A stretch of 64,000 nt of DNA, from assembly GCF_003591175.1 (NCBI RefSeq), contig NZ_QYYG01000009.1, forward strand, positions 62,001 to 126,000. The letters run 5' to 3'. The translations under genes were made by a program, and so were the position numbers. This document shows positions 25,868-34,475 of this stretch, piece after piece; position 1 is the first letter of the stretch, and each line of letters begins with the position of its first letter. The notes beneath the pieces were generated by a model. The model made no database searches, was not told where the DNA came from, and saw nothing but the letters and a program-made list of their open reading frames with translations. This DNA comes from Serratia inhibens. GTDB lineage: Bacteria; Pseudomonadota; Gammaproteobacteria; Enterobacterales; Enterobacteriaceae.

Positions 25868-26788
25868 TCAAAAATAATGACTGATATTTTGGTAGGAGCT
25901 GATGATATGTTCGATCAGCAGTCGGGTTTTCAAGGGTAAATTGCGGGTATAAGGGTAGACGGCGTAAACCCCCAATATCTTGCCGCAGTGGCCGGCCAGA
26001 ATTTCCGTCAGCTTACCCTCCTGCAAATCTTCGTACACCATGCAGCGCGGCACCATGGCAATGCCATGGCCGCCGATGACCGCTTTGCGGATCGCACGGG
26101 CGTTATTGGCGGACAGGTTGCCCTTGACCTGCAGTTCATAGATCTCGCCGCTATCCGGCTGTTTCATTAACCAGTTATCGGTGCCGCTTTCCTGGTAGGT
26201 ATAGGTCAGGCAATTATGATTGAGTAACGCTGCGGCGCTATCTGGCTCCGAATGTCGCTCAAGATAACCTGGAGAGCAGACGATCACCCAGTGAGAGTCG
26301 AGGATCGGCCGGGCTATCAGGCTGGAGTTCGGCAGAGTGCCGGTACGGATTGCCAGATCCACACCTTCCTCGACCAAATCGACAAAGCGGTTTTCCAGCC
26401 GCATTTCCACCTTCAGGCCTGGATGCCGCGCACAGAACTCCGCCACGCTCTCGCTCAGCAACAGTTCACCCGAAATGGTCGGCACCGACATGCGGATGGT
26501 GCCGGTGATCTCTTCGCTTTTTTCGCTGACGGCGTATAGCGCATCCTGCACTTTGGCGCTGATGTCCTTGGCCTGCAGGTAGAGCGCCTGGCCGCTTTCC
26601 GTGAGTGTCAGACTTCGGGTGGTGCGGTACAGCAAGCGCGCACCGAGGGACTTTTCCAAACGCCCGATGCGTTTGCTGACTACTGAGCTGGTCACACCGG
26701 CGGTTTCGGCGGCTTTGCTGAATGAGCCGCAGTCAACAATCAGGGCAAAGAGCAGCAGGTCATTGGCGTATTCATGTGTGGCTAGCAT
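25868..26788 (-). CDS. LysR-family regulator
   Basis: 306-residue LysR regulator. The helix-turn-helix is GSFSKAAETAGVTSSVVSKRIGRLE, with wing RTTRSLTLTESG, then an effector domain of the AaeR/CrgA type (SVPTISGELLLSESVAEF). I prefer ATG 26788 with GGGACG upstream; 26806 is also possible. It is separated from the peptide gene cluster by about 430 bases of AT-rich DNA and is transcribed away from it. It could regulate lldD, the cluster, or a distant target; nothing decides. Confidence 0.82.
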   Translation of the reverse strand: MLATHEYANDLLLFALIVDCGSFSKAAETAGVTSSVVSKRIGRLEKSLGARLLYRTTRSLTLTESGQALYLQAKDISAKVQDALYAVSEKSEEITGTIRMSVPTISGELLLSESVAEFCARHPGLKVEMRLENRFVDLVEEGVDLAIRTGTLPNSSLIARPILDSHWVIVCSPGYLERHSEPDSAAALLNHNCLTYTYQESGTDNWLMKQPDSGEIYELQVKGNLSANNARAIRKAVIGGHGIAMVPRCMVYEDLQEGKLTEILAGHCGKILGVYAVYPYTRNLPLKTRLLIEHIISSYQNISHYF

Positions 26789-27065
26789 CAGCGTCCCGTA
26801 TTGCAAAAGCCGGTTAAGCCCATCAGTGTAAATCCAGTTGGCCAGGAAGCAATCTTTTCATCCGTTGACGCCAAGGTGGACACTGGTCAGATCTGATTGT
26901 TTCTGACTTTTAAAACGACATATCTGAGATATTTCCTTTTGCATAAGGCGAGCATTCATTGGGTTATATTTTAATTCTTAATTTTAATGGGCGATTTAAT
27001 GGAATAATCTTACTTTCTGGACTGAATGGATTAACTAACGCCATGGCTTAATGTAAATAATTGTA

Positions 27066-27094
27066 TTGATCTATTTTTTCTAGATGGCTATTAT
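27066..27094 (+). promoter_or_regulatory. candidate promoter of the peptide cluster
   Basis: -35 TTGATC (27066-27071), 17-base spacer, -10 TATTAT (27089-27094). It would give a leader of about 115 bases, containing a small hairpin (GCTCTG 27152-27157, CAGAGC 27167-27172), before the precursor gene. Confidence 0.55.
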
Positions 27095-27214
27095 TTTCAG
27101 GAATTATCATTGTTATTAATGTTTACTGTCATAACTTCCGCTTTTAGAGTTGCTCTGTTTTTAATGCAGAGCGCGTGTTGCGATTTTAATTTTAATGTAT
27201 ATAAGGATATTGTA

Positions 27215-27418
27215 ATGAAAAAGATCAATCTGTCTGAAGCTGGAAAAATTATCGGTGGCACTTTTGCCTGCTCTAATAATTTCGAGTGGGTGGGTTCTGG
27301 CAGCAGCAAAACCTGTAATCTGGTAACGGTCTGCGCAGATAAATTCGGTAATGTGAAAAGAACCTATCGTTCAGCCCCTGTCGGCAGCTGCAGTGCGTTA
27401 GCAGTAACGCCTAACTGA
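27215..27418 (+). CDS. double-glycine precursor peptide (DUF4762-like)
   Basis: 67-residue peptide. The leader MKKINLSEAGKIIGG ends in Gly-Gly at 14-15, the cut site of C39-peptidase exporters, leaving a 52-residue core that starts TFACSNN. The core has four cysteines (19, 34, 40, 59), several Ser/Gly and few charges: enough for two disulfides. It resembles the small enterobacterial proteins annotated DUF4762, from memory and with no known function. AAGGA at 27203-27207 sits 7 bases before ATG 27215. A C39 exporter and a DsbA-like protein follow on the same strand, which supports a secreted, oxidised peptide. Bacteriocin, signal or other use is not known. Confidence 0.82.
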   Translation: MKKINLSEAGKIIGGTFACSNNFEWVGSGSSKTCNLVTVCADKFGNVKRTYRSAPVGSCSALAVTPN

Positions 27419-27454
27419 TACGGGCTAAACGATCTCTTTTAGGTTAACTGTTAT

Positions 27455-27488
27455 CAAGCGGGGTGGTGCTTGTCGCCACCCCGCCTTG
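27455..27488 (+). terminator. hairpin between precursor and downstream genes
   Basis: CAAGCGGGGTGG (27455-27466) pairs with CCACCCCG and CTTG (27476-27488) with one bulged C; no U-run. It could be a partial terminator or an mRNA-protecting stem that raises precursor over partner expression. Confidence 0.5.
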
Positions 27489-27576
27489 AATCCAATGGAA
27501 CTTCACCGGTCCCTACGCCCTTGTCGTTCCTCCCGACATTAACTCCCCGGTAATCGTGTTCGCCTGAAAGGTGAGA

Positions 27577-28269
27577 ATGTTGGTCCGTTCGCAGGATGCG
27601 CTCATGTATAAACGCCCATTATTATTTATCAGCTATACCCTTTTTATTATCGTTGCGGCTTGTTTTTGTACCTCGGTATATTTTTATCATTACGTCATTC
27701 CTGTATCCGAAGAGAAAAGCCTGAGCTTTATCGCGCCTGAAAAGTTAGCAGGTAGTCCGCTTAAGGACGACAATGTCATTGTGGAAGTATTTTCTTATGG
27801 TTGCCATTATTGCGAGATGAATGAGGCGAATATTGCCGGGTTGGGAAAAATGCTGCCCGCCGGCGCCAGGCTGATACAGCTGCATATCAATAATGAGGAA
27901 CAAGCCGGTCTGGCGGCATTTGCCCCTTTGTTTGCCACTCTGACGGTCATGGGGATTGAGGCACAGCACCGTTCCGCCGCCTATCGGGCAATCATCGAAG
28001 AAAACAATAATCTGGCGGATAAAAACCACCTCAACCTCTGGCTTAAGGCCAATGGCATCGATCAGGCCGAATATGATAAAGCCCATGATTCAGAACAGGT
28101 AAAGGCGCTGTTGGCGTACCTGACCTCGGTCAGTCGCTATTACCGGGTTAACGCTACCCCCAGCTTTATCGTCAACAGGAAGTGGCTGGCGGTGCAGGAT
28201 CGTGAGTTCCCGGCTTTTAACAAGCAACTGCTGTCCCTGTTGCAGGACGACAAGCCCCTGGAGCCCTGA
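27577..28269 (+). CDS. membrane-anchored DsbA-like thiol oxidoreductase
   Basis: About 230 residues. One N-terminal membrane helix (LLFISYTLFIIVAACF) anchors a periplasmic thioredoxin-fold domain with active site C76-H-Y-C79 (FSYGCHYCEMNE) and the cis-proline loop (NATPSFIVNRKW). The CPHC-like CHYC motif suggests an oxidant of the DsbA type. The likely client is the four-cysteine precursor encoded just upstream. ATG 27577 (AAAGG upstream) or ATG 27604 could be the start. Its stop overlaps the next start (TGATG at 28267-28271), so translation is coupled. Confidence 0.8.
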   Translation: MLVRSQDALMYKRPLLFISYTLFIIVAACFCTSVYFYHYVIPVSEEKSLSFIAPEKLAGSPLKDDNVIVEVFSYGCHYCEMNEANIAGLGKMLPAGARLIQLHINNEEQAGLAAFAPLFATLTVMGIEAQHRSAAYRAIIEENNNLADKNHLNLWLKANGIDQAEYDKAHDSEQVKALLAYLTSVSRYYRVNATPSFIVNRKWLAVQDREFPAFNKQLLSLLQDDKPLEP

Positions 28270-29219
28270 TGCGTCTGCTTTCGGTCCGGGTGTATCTGGC
28301 GTGGAAAAACGCTCTCGACGGCATGGCCCGCTTTACCCTGGCCATTACCGGGCTGGGCGACAGACTGTCGTGCTTCATGCTGCGACATACCGACTACCGC
28401 CTCTGGTTAGGCGTTCGGCGTCGGCTGCACTGCCGTTGGCTATTGCCGCGCGGTTTGCGCAACCGGAGTGCAGTGGCCGCAGCGAATCGCTACAGCTTAC
28501 TGGGAAGCTGCAACCCACAGGATTTTACCTGGTTGATGCAACGACGACGGTTACTGGATCTGGCCGCGGTTTATGCGCATAACGCCCAACTGTTGAGCCA
28601 GCTCGCTCGGTGCTCCGCACAGCTCAATCGGGTGGTGGAGCCACTGCATCGGGCCGGCGAACCGGTGCTGTTGGCGCCTATGCATACAGTTTCCGACGTG
28701 CTTGCCACGCTGGTCGGCGCAGGCGTCTATCCGGGGCGGGCCACGGTAATTGTGTCGGGGGATGCGCAAGAGTATGTGCGGCAGGCGCCGGCGCATCAAT
28801 GGCAGCAGCATCTCGACTATTGCTCGATTCACGACGATCGGCGGTTGATCGCCGGCAAACTGGCGCAGGCCATGTTGGAGGCGGCGGATCACGGGCGCAA
28901 TATCATTCTGTTCCCGGATATCACACCGGATTACACCCTGAACAGCAATAAGGATCCGTCGGCCAAACAGGCGTGCCGTTTGTTCAATCGTCCTGCGCAG
29001 TTGCACAGTGGCATTGTCCGCCTGTCGCGTGCGTTGCGGGCGCAGGTGGTGTTTTATTCGCTTTATTACGACCACGGGGTCCACATTCATATCGATGAAC
29101 CGGTCGCTGCGGAAAATGTCAGTCAGGTTTTGCCAGGGATAGTTGAACGCGCAATGGTTCGCCACGCGGACGACTGGTTGTTATGGCATTCACATTCATT
29201 GTTTTTTATTAATGAATAA
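28269..29219 (+). CDS. LpxL-like acyltransferase
   Basis: 316-residue protein resembling the Lip_A_acyltransferase (LpxL/HtrB) family: a putative catalytic block LLAPMHTVSDVLATLVGAG, then NIILFPDITPDYT, then SRALRAQVVFYSLYYDHGVHIHID and the end DDWLLWHSHSLFF, which matches the family's P-E-Q-W-L-W-xH ending. The usual H-x4-D/E motif appears as H139-x3-D143, one residue shorter. No obvious N-terminal membrane helix. With a ketosynthase and ACP in the same cluster, it may move an acyl chain from ACP onto the peptide or a lipid. Substrate is inferred, not shown. Confidence 0.65.
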   Translation: MRLLSVRVYLAWKNALDGMARFTLAITGLGDRLSCFMLRHTDYRLWLGVRRRLHCRWLLPRGLRNRSAVAAANRYSLLGSCNPQDFTWLMQRRRLLDLAAVYAHNAQLLSQLARCSAQLNRVVEPLHRAGEPVLLAPMHTVSDVLATLVGAGVYPGRATVIVSGDAQEYVRQAPAHQWQQHLDYCSIHDDRRLIAGKLAQAMLEAADHGRNIILFPDITPDYTLNSNKDPSAKQACRLFNRPAQLHSGIVRLSRALRAQVVFYSLYYDHGVHIHIDEPVAAENVSQVLPGIVERAMVRHADDWLLWHSHSLFFINE

Positions 29220-29238
29220 GTCAGGGATGTAGAAAAAC

Positions 29239-31365
29239 ATGGGAAATATTATTCCAACGCCGGTCTTTCAGAGTGAAATCAACGAGTGCGGATTGGCTTG
29301 CATCGCTATGTTGGCGGAAACCCAAGGGATCAGCGCGCCACTGACGGAGCTGCGGGATCGTTATCCGGCTTCTCAGCACGGTACTTCGCTGGCGGCGTTG
29401 TGCGAAATTCTGTCGGAGCTGGCCGTGCCCACCTATCCGGTAGCGTTTGAGCATCAGGATCTGGCGGCATTGCCTTTGCCGGCGATCCTGCATTACGGTG
29501 CCGGTCACTATGTGCTGCTGGCTTACCGGCAGGGTGACTATGTTTGCGTAATGAATCCGGCGCTGGGCCAGCAACTTTTGCCGTTCGATGCCTTGAAAGC
29601 GGAAATCAGCGGATACGCGCTGGTGTTGGATCGCGACGGCGCGCCGGTTGCCGCTACCAACGTCAAGCGCAGCGGGCGTTGGCACGCATTTTCCAGTCTG
29701 AGCATGAAAGATACCGCCGCTATTGCCGGCATTTATCGCCTGGCGGCAATGACGTTCTTTATCTCGCTGACGTTATTCATCATGCCGGTGATGGTGGGCA
29801 ACGCGATTAATCAGGTATTTTCCAGCGCGGGAGAAACGGATTTCCCCTATTTCTATTATCTGTTGGCGTTCCTGGTTTCTACCGTTCTTGCGCTGGCGGC
29901 CCGTATGGTTATCGAGCGCTTCATCAAGAATTTCGTGCTGTTGCACAGTGCGGCCGGCTTCTCCCGTTTACTTGATAATTCATTGAATTTCTTTAATAAA
30001 CGCGCTCCAGGTGAAATTTTCAGCCGTTTTATAAGTTGGCAAATGGCCGCCGGGCAAAAGATAGAGTTGGATAACAGCCTGCGCACCGACTGGATTATCG
30101 GCGCGATCGCGCTGGCGGTGATGTGTTATCTGAGCCCGATGTTGGCACTGGTGCCGGTGGCCGGCATGTTGCTGATGGGTATGGTCAGCGTCTGGGCCAT
30201 TTATCGCGATCGTCACTATACCCAGCAGTTACAGGGGAAAGGCGCTGCACAAAATGACTTTATTCTGGAGACCATTCAGGGGTTTTCAACCATCAAATCC
30301 GCCGGGCTTGCCGGCCAGCGGCAGGAAGGATTCGCCGCGCACGCCCTTTCACTGTTTACCTGTCTGCAGCAGCAAAAGGTCTATGAACAGGTGAAAGGCA
30401 GTATTTACCAACTGATCGGCAGCCTGGAGATGGTGTTTTTCATGCTGTTGGCACTGCCGCTGCTGAAAAGCGGTGCGCTTAGCCTGGGGGCGTTTTTTGC
30501 CTACAGCTTTATCCGTGAGATTTTCACTTCTTATACCAGCAAGATCTTTTTTTCCGTCCTGCACAAAAACCAACTGCATGTGATCGATGAGCGTGCGCGC
30601 GATCTGTTCCCCGCGCCCCCCGCCAGCGCAGGACGCAGTACCTGCCAGGTACGGGATTTTAACGCCCGGCTGCGCTACAGCTCGCTGACCTTCGCCTATG
30701 ATGCCGGCCAGCCGGTTCTGCGCGATATGTCGTTGGCGTTGATGCGGGGGGAGTGTATCGCCATTACCGGCGGTTCCGGTGCCGGCAAGAGCACTTTGCT
30801 GAAAGTCATCTCCTGCCTGCTGACGCCTCAGCAGGGTTGGCTGGAGTTGGATGGTCAGCCGGTAGAGGGCAGTGCGGCGCAGGGACTGTTTTTCCTGCAG
30901 AGCCAGGAGGATATTTTATTTAACGCCTCGGTGCTGCAGAACGTTACGTTGTTTGCGCCGTCGATGCCGGGCCAGTTGGCGCGAGTAGAGCAGGTGCTGC
31001 GCGGGCTGGGTTTGGCTGCGGCGGTAGCGAAGCTGCCGGGAGGCGTGAATGCGCTGGTGCGCGAGAGCCATGCAGGTCTGTCGCTGGGGCAGCGGCAGCG
31101 TCTGCTGCTGGCGCGGGCGATGTACAGCAATAACCCGGTACTGATGCTGGACGAACCGACGGCGAATCTGGATGAAGATACTGCCGGCCTGGTGGTGGCT
31201 ACCCTGCTGGCGCATTGTCGGGAGCATGGCAAGACGCTGATCACCGTGACCCATAATCGGCGGCTGCTCCCCTTGTTTGATCGGGTTTTACACATGGCGG
31301 ACGGTCGGTTGGAAACCGTTACTTTTGCTGAGGCGGCGTTGCAGCACCATGCGGCGGTTGAGTAA
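29239..31365 (+). CDS. C39-peptidase ABC exporter
   Basis: 708-residue peptidase-containing ABC transporter. Domain 1 (1-130) is a C39 cysteine protease with oxyanion Gln11, nucleophile Cys17 (QSEINECGLAC) and His90 (GAGHYVLLAY); the third residue of the triad, normally Asp, is Asn106 (VMNPALG). Domain 2 has six membrane helices (about 160-440). Domain 3 is the ATPase: GGSGAGKST, LSLGQRQRLLLARAM, VLMLDEPTANLD. Such exporters cut double-glycine leaders and move the core across the inner membrane, so the 27215 peptide is the obvious substrate. The last 17 bases overlap the adaptor gene. Confidence 0.92.
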   Translation: MGNIIPTPVFQSEINECGLACIAMLAETQGISAPLTELRDRYPASQHGTSLAALCEILSELAVPTYPVAFEHQDLAALPLPAILHYGAGHYVLLAYRQGDYVCVMNPALGQQLLPFDALKAEISGYALVLDRDGAPVAATNVKRSGRWHAFSSLSMKDTAAIAGIYRLAAMTFFISLTLFIMPVMVGNAINQVFSSAGETDFPYFYYLLAFLVSTVLALAARMVIERFIKNFVLLHSAAGFSRLLDNSLNFFNKRAPGEIFSRFISWQMAAGQKIELDNSLRTDWIIGAIALAVMCYLSPMLALVPVAGMLLMGMVSVWAIYRDRHYTQQLQGKGAAQNDFILETIQGFSTIKSAGLAGQRQEGFAAHALSLFTCLQQQKVYEQVKGSIYQLIGSLEMVFFMLLALPLLKSGALSLGAFFAYSFIREIFTSYTSKIFFSVLHKNQLHVIDERARDLFPAPPASAGRSTCQVRDFNARLRYSSLTFAYDAGQPVLRDMSLALMRGECIAITGGSGAGKSTLLKVISCLLTPQQGWLELDGQPVEGSAAQGLFFLQSQEDILFNASVLQNVTLFAPSMPGQLARVEQVLRGLGLAAAVAKLPGGVNALVRESHAGLSLGQRQRLLLARAMYSNNPVLMLDEPTANLDEDTAGLVVATLLAHCREHGKTLITVTHNRRLLPLFDRVLHMADGRLETVTFAEAALQHHAAVE

Positions 31366-32530
31366 GGTGCCGCGGAAAAAAACGGCTGTGCGCCTGGTTC
31401 TTGCGCTAGCCATTCTGGTGCCGATTGCCGGAGGCTTGACGTTGTTCAGCCGGCCGGCCGTGGTCGAGCCGCCGGTTGCGGTGCGCATCGATCGCGGCGA
31501 CATAGAGAAAAGCGTACTGGCCACCGGCATTCTGAAACCGGCTCAGCAGGTCAACGTTGGCGCACAGGTTAACGGGCAGTTGAAAAAACTGTATGTCAAA
31601 CAAGGCGAACGCGTTGTTCAGGGGCAACTGCTAGCTGAAATAGATCCGACCTTGCAGCATAACGAATTGCGTAAATCACAAGCTGAGCTGCAAAGCGCGC
31701 AGGCGCAGAAACTGGCGAGCGAGGCGCAACTGACGCAGTATCGGCTGGAACTGACACGCCAGACCGCGCTGCAGCGCGATCGCGCCGGGGTGCCCAGCGA
31801 TTTGGAAAAGGCCAGAGCGCAGCGGGATGCTCAACTGGCTCAACTCAAGGTGAATGAGGCGCAAATCATCCAGGCGGAAATGGCGCTGGAAACCGCCAGG
31901 GCCAACCTGGCCTTCACTCGCATCCTGGCGCCGATTGACGGAGAAGTGCTGGGCATCGTTACCCAGGAAGGGCAAACCATCGTGTCCTCGCAGAGTGCGC
32001 CGACCATTTTGGTACTGGCTAACGTAGATACCATGATGGTGCATACGCGGATATCTGAAACCGACATCCTTAAGGTGCATACCGGGCAGCCGTTGTGGTT
32101 CTACGTTGCGGCCGATCCCAAAAGGCGCTTTGACAGCGCCATGGGGATGATACAACAGGCGCCGGCCGAAGCGCTGGAGGCGGATCCTATGGGCAGAAAC
32201 CTGAACCAACAGGCGTCGGCAGTGTATTACAACGGCGTTTTTGCCATCGCCAACGCTGAGCGTCGGCTACGCACCGCCATGACGGCGCAGGTGTTTATTA
32301 TTACCGACCGTGCAACGGGCGTCGTGCGTGTGCCGATGGCGGCACTTGGCGAACCGCAGGGAACCGATCGGTATTTGGTGCAGGTACGGCAGGGGAAACA
32401 GGTTCTGGCGCGCCGGGTGCGCATCGGTATTCACGATCGCCGCTACGCCGAAGTTATGCAGGGCCTGAGCGAAGGGGAGTGGGTGCTGTTGGCGCCGCAG
32501 GCAGATGCGGGGGAGAATCATGAGCACTAA
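31349..32530 (+). CDS. MacA-type periplasmic adaptor (membrane fusion protein)
   Basis: 393-residue membrane fusion protein: N-terminal membrane anchor (VLALAILVPIAGGLTLF), biotinyl-lipoyl half (VNVGAQVNGQLKKLYVKQGERVVQGQLLAEIDP split around a hairpin), long alpha-helical coiled hairpin (about 110-190), second lipoyl half (ILAPIDGEVLGIV) and beta-barrel domains. Sequence and the following MacB gene place it in the MacA group, not the HlyD/CvaA group. It should link MacB to the outer-membrane factor. Start at ATG 31349 inside the exporter gene; end overlaps macB by 11 bases. Confidence 0.88.
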   Translation: MRRLSKVPRKKTAVRLVLALAILVPIAGGLTLFSRPAVVEPPVAVRIDRGDIEKSVLATGILKPAQQVNVGAQVNGQLKKLYVKQGERVVQGQLLAEIDPTLQHNELRKSQAELQSAQAQKLASEAQLTQYRLELTRQTALQRDRAGVPSDLEKARAQRDAQLAQLKVNEAQIIQAEMALETARANLAFTRILAPIDGEVLGIVTQEGQTIVSSQSAPTILVLANVDTMMVHTRISETDILKVHTGQPLWFYVAADPKRRFDSAMGMIQQAPAEALEADPMGRNLNQQASAVYYNGVFAIANAERRLRTAMTAQVFIITDRATGVVRVPMAALGEPQGTDRYLVQVRQGKQVLARRVRIGIHDRRYAEVMQGLSEGEWVLLAPQADAGENHEH

Positions 32531-34475
32531 CGCGGCCGCAGTCATTGTTCTGGAGAATGTTTCCCGTGATTTTATTGCCGGCGAGCAAAGGATAAGGGTA
32601 TTGAATCAGGTTTCGCTGCGCATCGAGCGCGGTGAAATGGTGGCGATCGTCGGCGCCTCAGGTTCCGGCAAATCGACGCTGATGAACATTATCGGCTGCC
32701 TGGACAAGCCCACTCAGGGTTCGGTGCGTATCAAGGATGTAGCGATTCAGCAGGCCGACGGCGATCGGTTGGCGCAGTTACGCAGCCGCCATGTCGGCTT
32801 TATTTTCCAGCGTTACCATCTGGTGCCCTATCTGACGGCCGGCGAAAACGTGGCGATCCCGGCACTGTATACCGCCATGCCGGCCGCTGAGCGTCGGCGG
32901 CGGGCGCGTCATCTGCTGGCCCGTTTGGGGCTGTCTGCGCGAACCGATCATCGTCCGGCCCAGCTTTCCGGCGGGCAGCAACAGCGGGTGAGCATTGCCC
33001 GCGCACTGATGAACGGCGCGGAGATCATTCTGGCGGATGAGCCCACCGGCGCTTTGGACAGTGCCAGCGGCCAGGAATTGATGGGTATCCTGCATGAGTT
33101 GCACGCCGCCGGCCATACCATTGTCATGGTGACGCACGATCGTCAGATTGCCGAACAGGCGCAACGGATCATTGAGATTGGCGACGGTGAGATCGTCGAC
33201 GATCATCGAAAGGGCGTGTGGCCGGCCCTGGCCGGTAAATCGCCACAAATTCTGCCTGCACCGCTTGGCAGGGCGCATTTGGGGCCGGCATTGAGCGGGG
33301 CGATCCGCATGGCGTGGCGTTCCTTGCTGGGGCATCGGGTGCGGGCGCTACTGTCGATGCTGGGCATTATCATCGGTATCGCTGCGGTAGTTTCCTCGAT
33401 CGCCATCGGTGAGGGGGCCAGGCGAAATATTCTTGATGAAATCAGCCAGCTTGGCACCAGTACCCTGGAAATCCGGCCTGGCCTGGGATGGGATAAACCC
33501 CGGCCGGATTTCGAGCGCTCACTGAGCCTGCGGGACGTCACGCTGTTGTCGGCATTGCCTTATGTTGACAGCGTATCCCCGGTTGCCAGCGCCCAGGTGT
33601 TGGCCGTTCGGGAGGGGAAGCAGGTGCAGCTTCCCGTGATGGGCGTGGGCAGCGGTTATTTCCGTACGCAAGGTATTCGTCTGATTTCCGGCAGTATCTT
33701 TACTCAGCAGGATTTGGACGAGCGCGAGCCGGTGGCGGTTATCGATACGCAGCTCAGACAGGCACTGTTTTCCTCCCGACAAGATCCTACAGGCGAGGTC
33801 GTTCAGCTAGCGGGTATCCCCCATCGGGTGATCGGCGTGGCTGAGCGCAAGGGCACCAACTATGCCGGCGCCCAGCCGCTTGCCTGGCTGCCTTATACCT
33901 CCCTGAAAGGGCGTATTGCGGGCGATACGCCGCTGGAGTCGATCGTGCTGCGGGTGAGTGAAGGGGTTTCATTGACCCATGCTCAGCGCGACGTGACGCA
34001 GCGTCTGATGTTGGAACACGGCCGACGGGATTTCTTCACGCTTACCGACGACCAGATGACAAAGGCCATACAGAGTGCTTCTGACTCCATGACCTGGTTG
34101 ATTACCGCTATTGCCGGCATTTCACTGCTGGTGGGGGGCGTAGGCGTGATGAACATTATGCTGGTATCGGTGACAGAACGAACCCATGAAATAGGCATCA
34201 GACTGGCGGTCGGTGCCAGAGAAAAGGACATCCAGCGCCAGTTTCTGGTCGAAGCCGTAGTGATTTGCAGCCTGGGTGGCGCGCTGGGCATTGCCTGTTC
34301 TGCATTGGTCGGCCTGGCGCTCGCCTGGCTGGCACCCCAGATGGTGATGGTATTCACCTGGCCGCCATTGCTGCTCGCCTGCGGTTTTTCCGCGTTGATC
34401 GGCATTGGGTTTGGCTTCTTCCCTGCGCGTACCGCAGCGCGCTTGCAGCCTGTAGAGGCGCTGGCGCGCGAATGA
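32520..34475 (+). CDS. MacB-type ABC exporter
   Basis: 651 residues. An N-terminal ATPase domain ([36 protein letters not shown]) precedes a MacB core: membrane helix near 275, large periplasmic domain (about 300-520) and three more helices at the end ([21 protein letters not shown], then two). MacB works by pushing substrates from the periplasm through an adaptor and outer-membrane channel. In E. coli it exports macrolides and enterotoxin; in pyoverdine systems a MacB relative exports a mature peptide. Overlaps both neighbours (ATGA junctions). Confidence 0.92.
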   Translation: MSTNAAAVIVLENVSRDFIAGEQRIRVLNQVSLRIERGEMVAIVGASGSGKSTLMNIIGCLDKPTQGSVRIKDVAIQQADGDRLAQLRSRHVGFIFQRYHLVPYLTAGENVAIPALYTAMPAAERRRRARHLLARLGLSARTDHRPAQLSGGQQQRVSIARALMNGAEIILADEPTGALDSASGQELMGILHELHAAGHTIVMVTHDRQIAEQAQRIIEIGDGEIVDDHRKGVWPALAGKSPQILPAPLGRAHLGPALSGAIRMAWRSLLGHRVRALLSMLGIIIGIAAVVSSIAIGEGARRNILDEISQLGTSTLEIRPGLGWDKPRPDFERSLSLRDVTLLSALPYVDSVSPVASAQVLAVREGKQVQLPVMGVGSGYFRTQGIRLISGSIFTQQDLDEREPVAVIDTQLRQALFSSRQDPTGEVVQLAGIPHRVIGVAERKGTNYAGAQPLAWLPYTSLKGRIAGDTPLESIVLRVSEGVSLTHAQRDVTQRLMLEHGRRDFFTLTDDQMTKAIQSASDSMTWLITAIAGISLLVGGVGVMNIMLVSVTERTHEIGIRLAVGAREKDIQRQFLVEAVVICSLGGALGIACSALVGLALAWLAPQMVMVFTWPPLLLACGFSALIGIGFGFFPARTAARLQPVEALARE

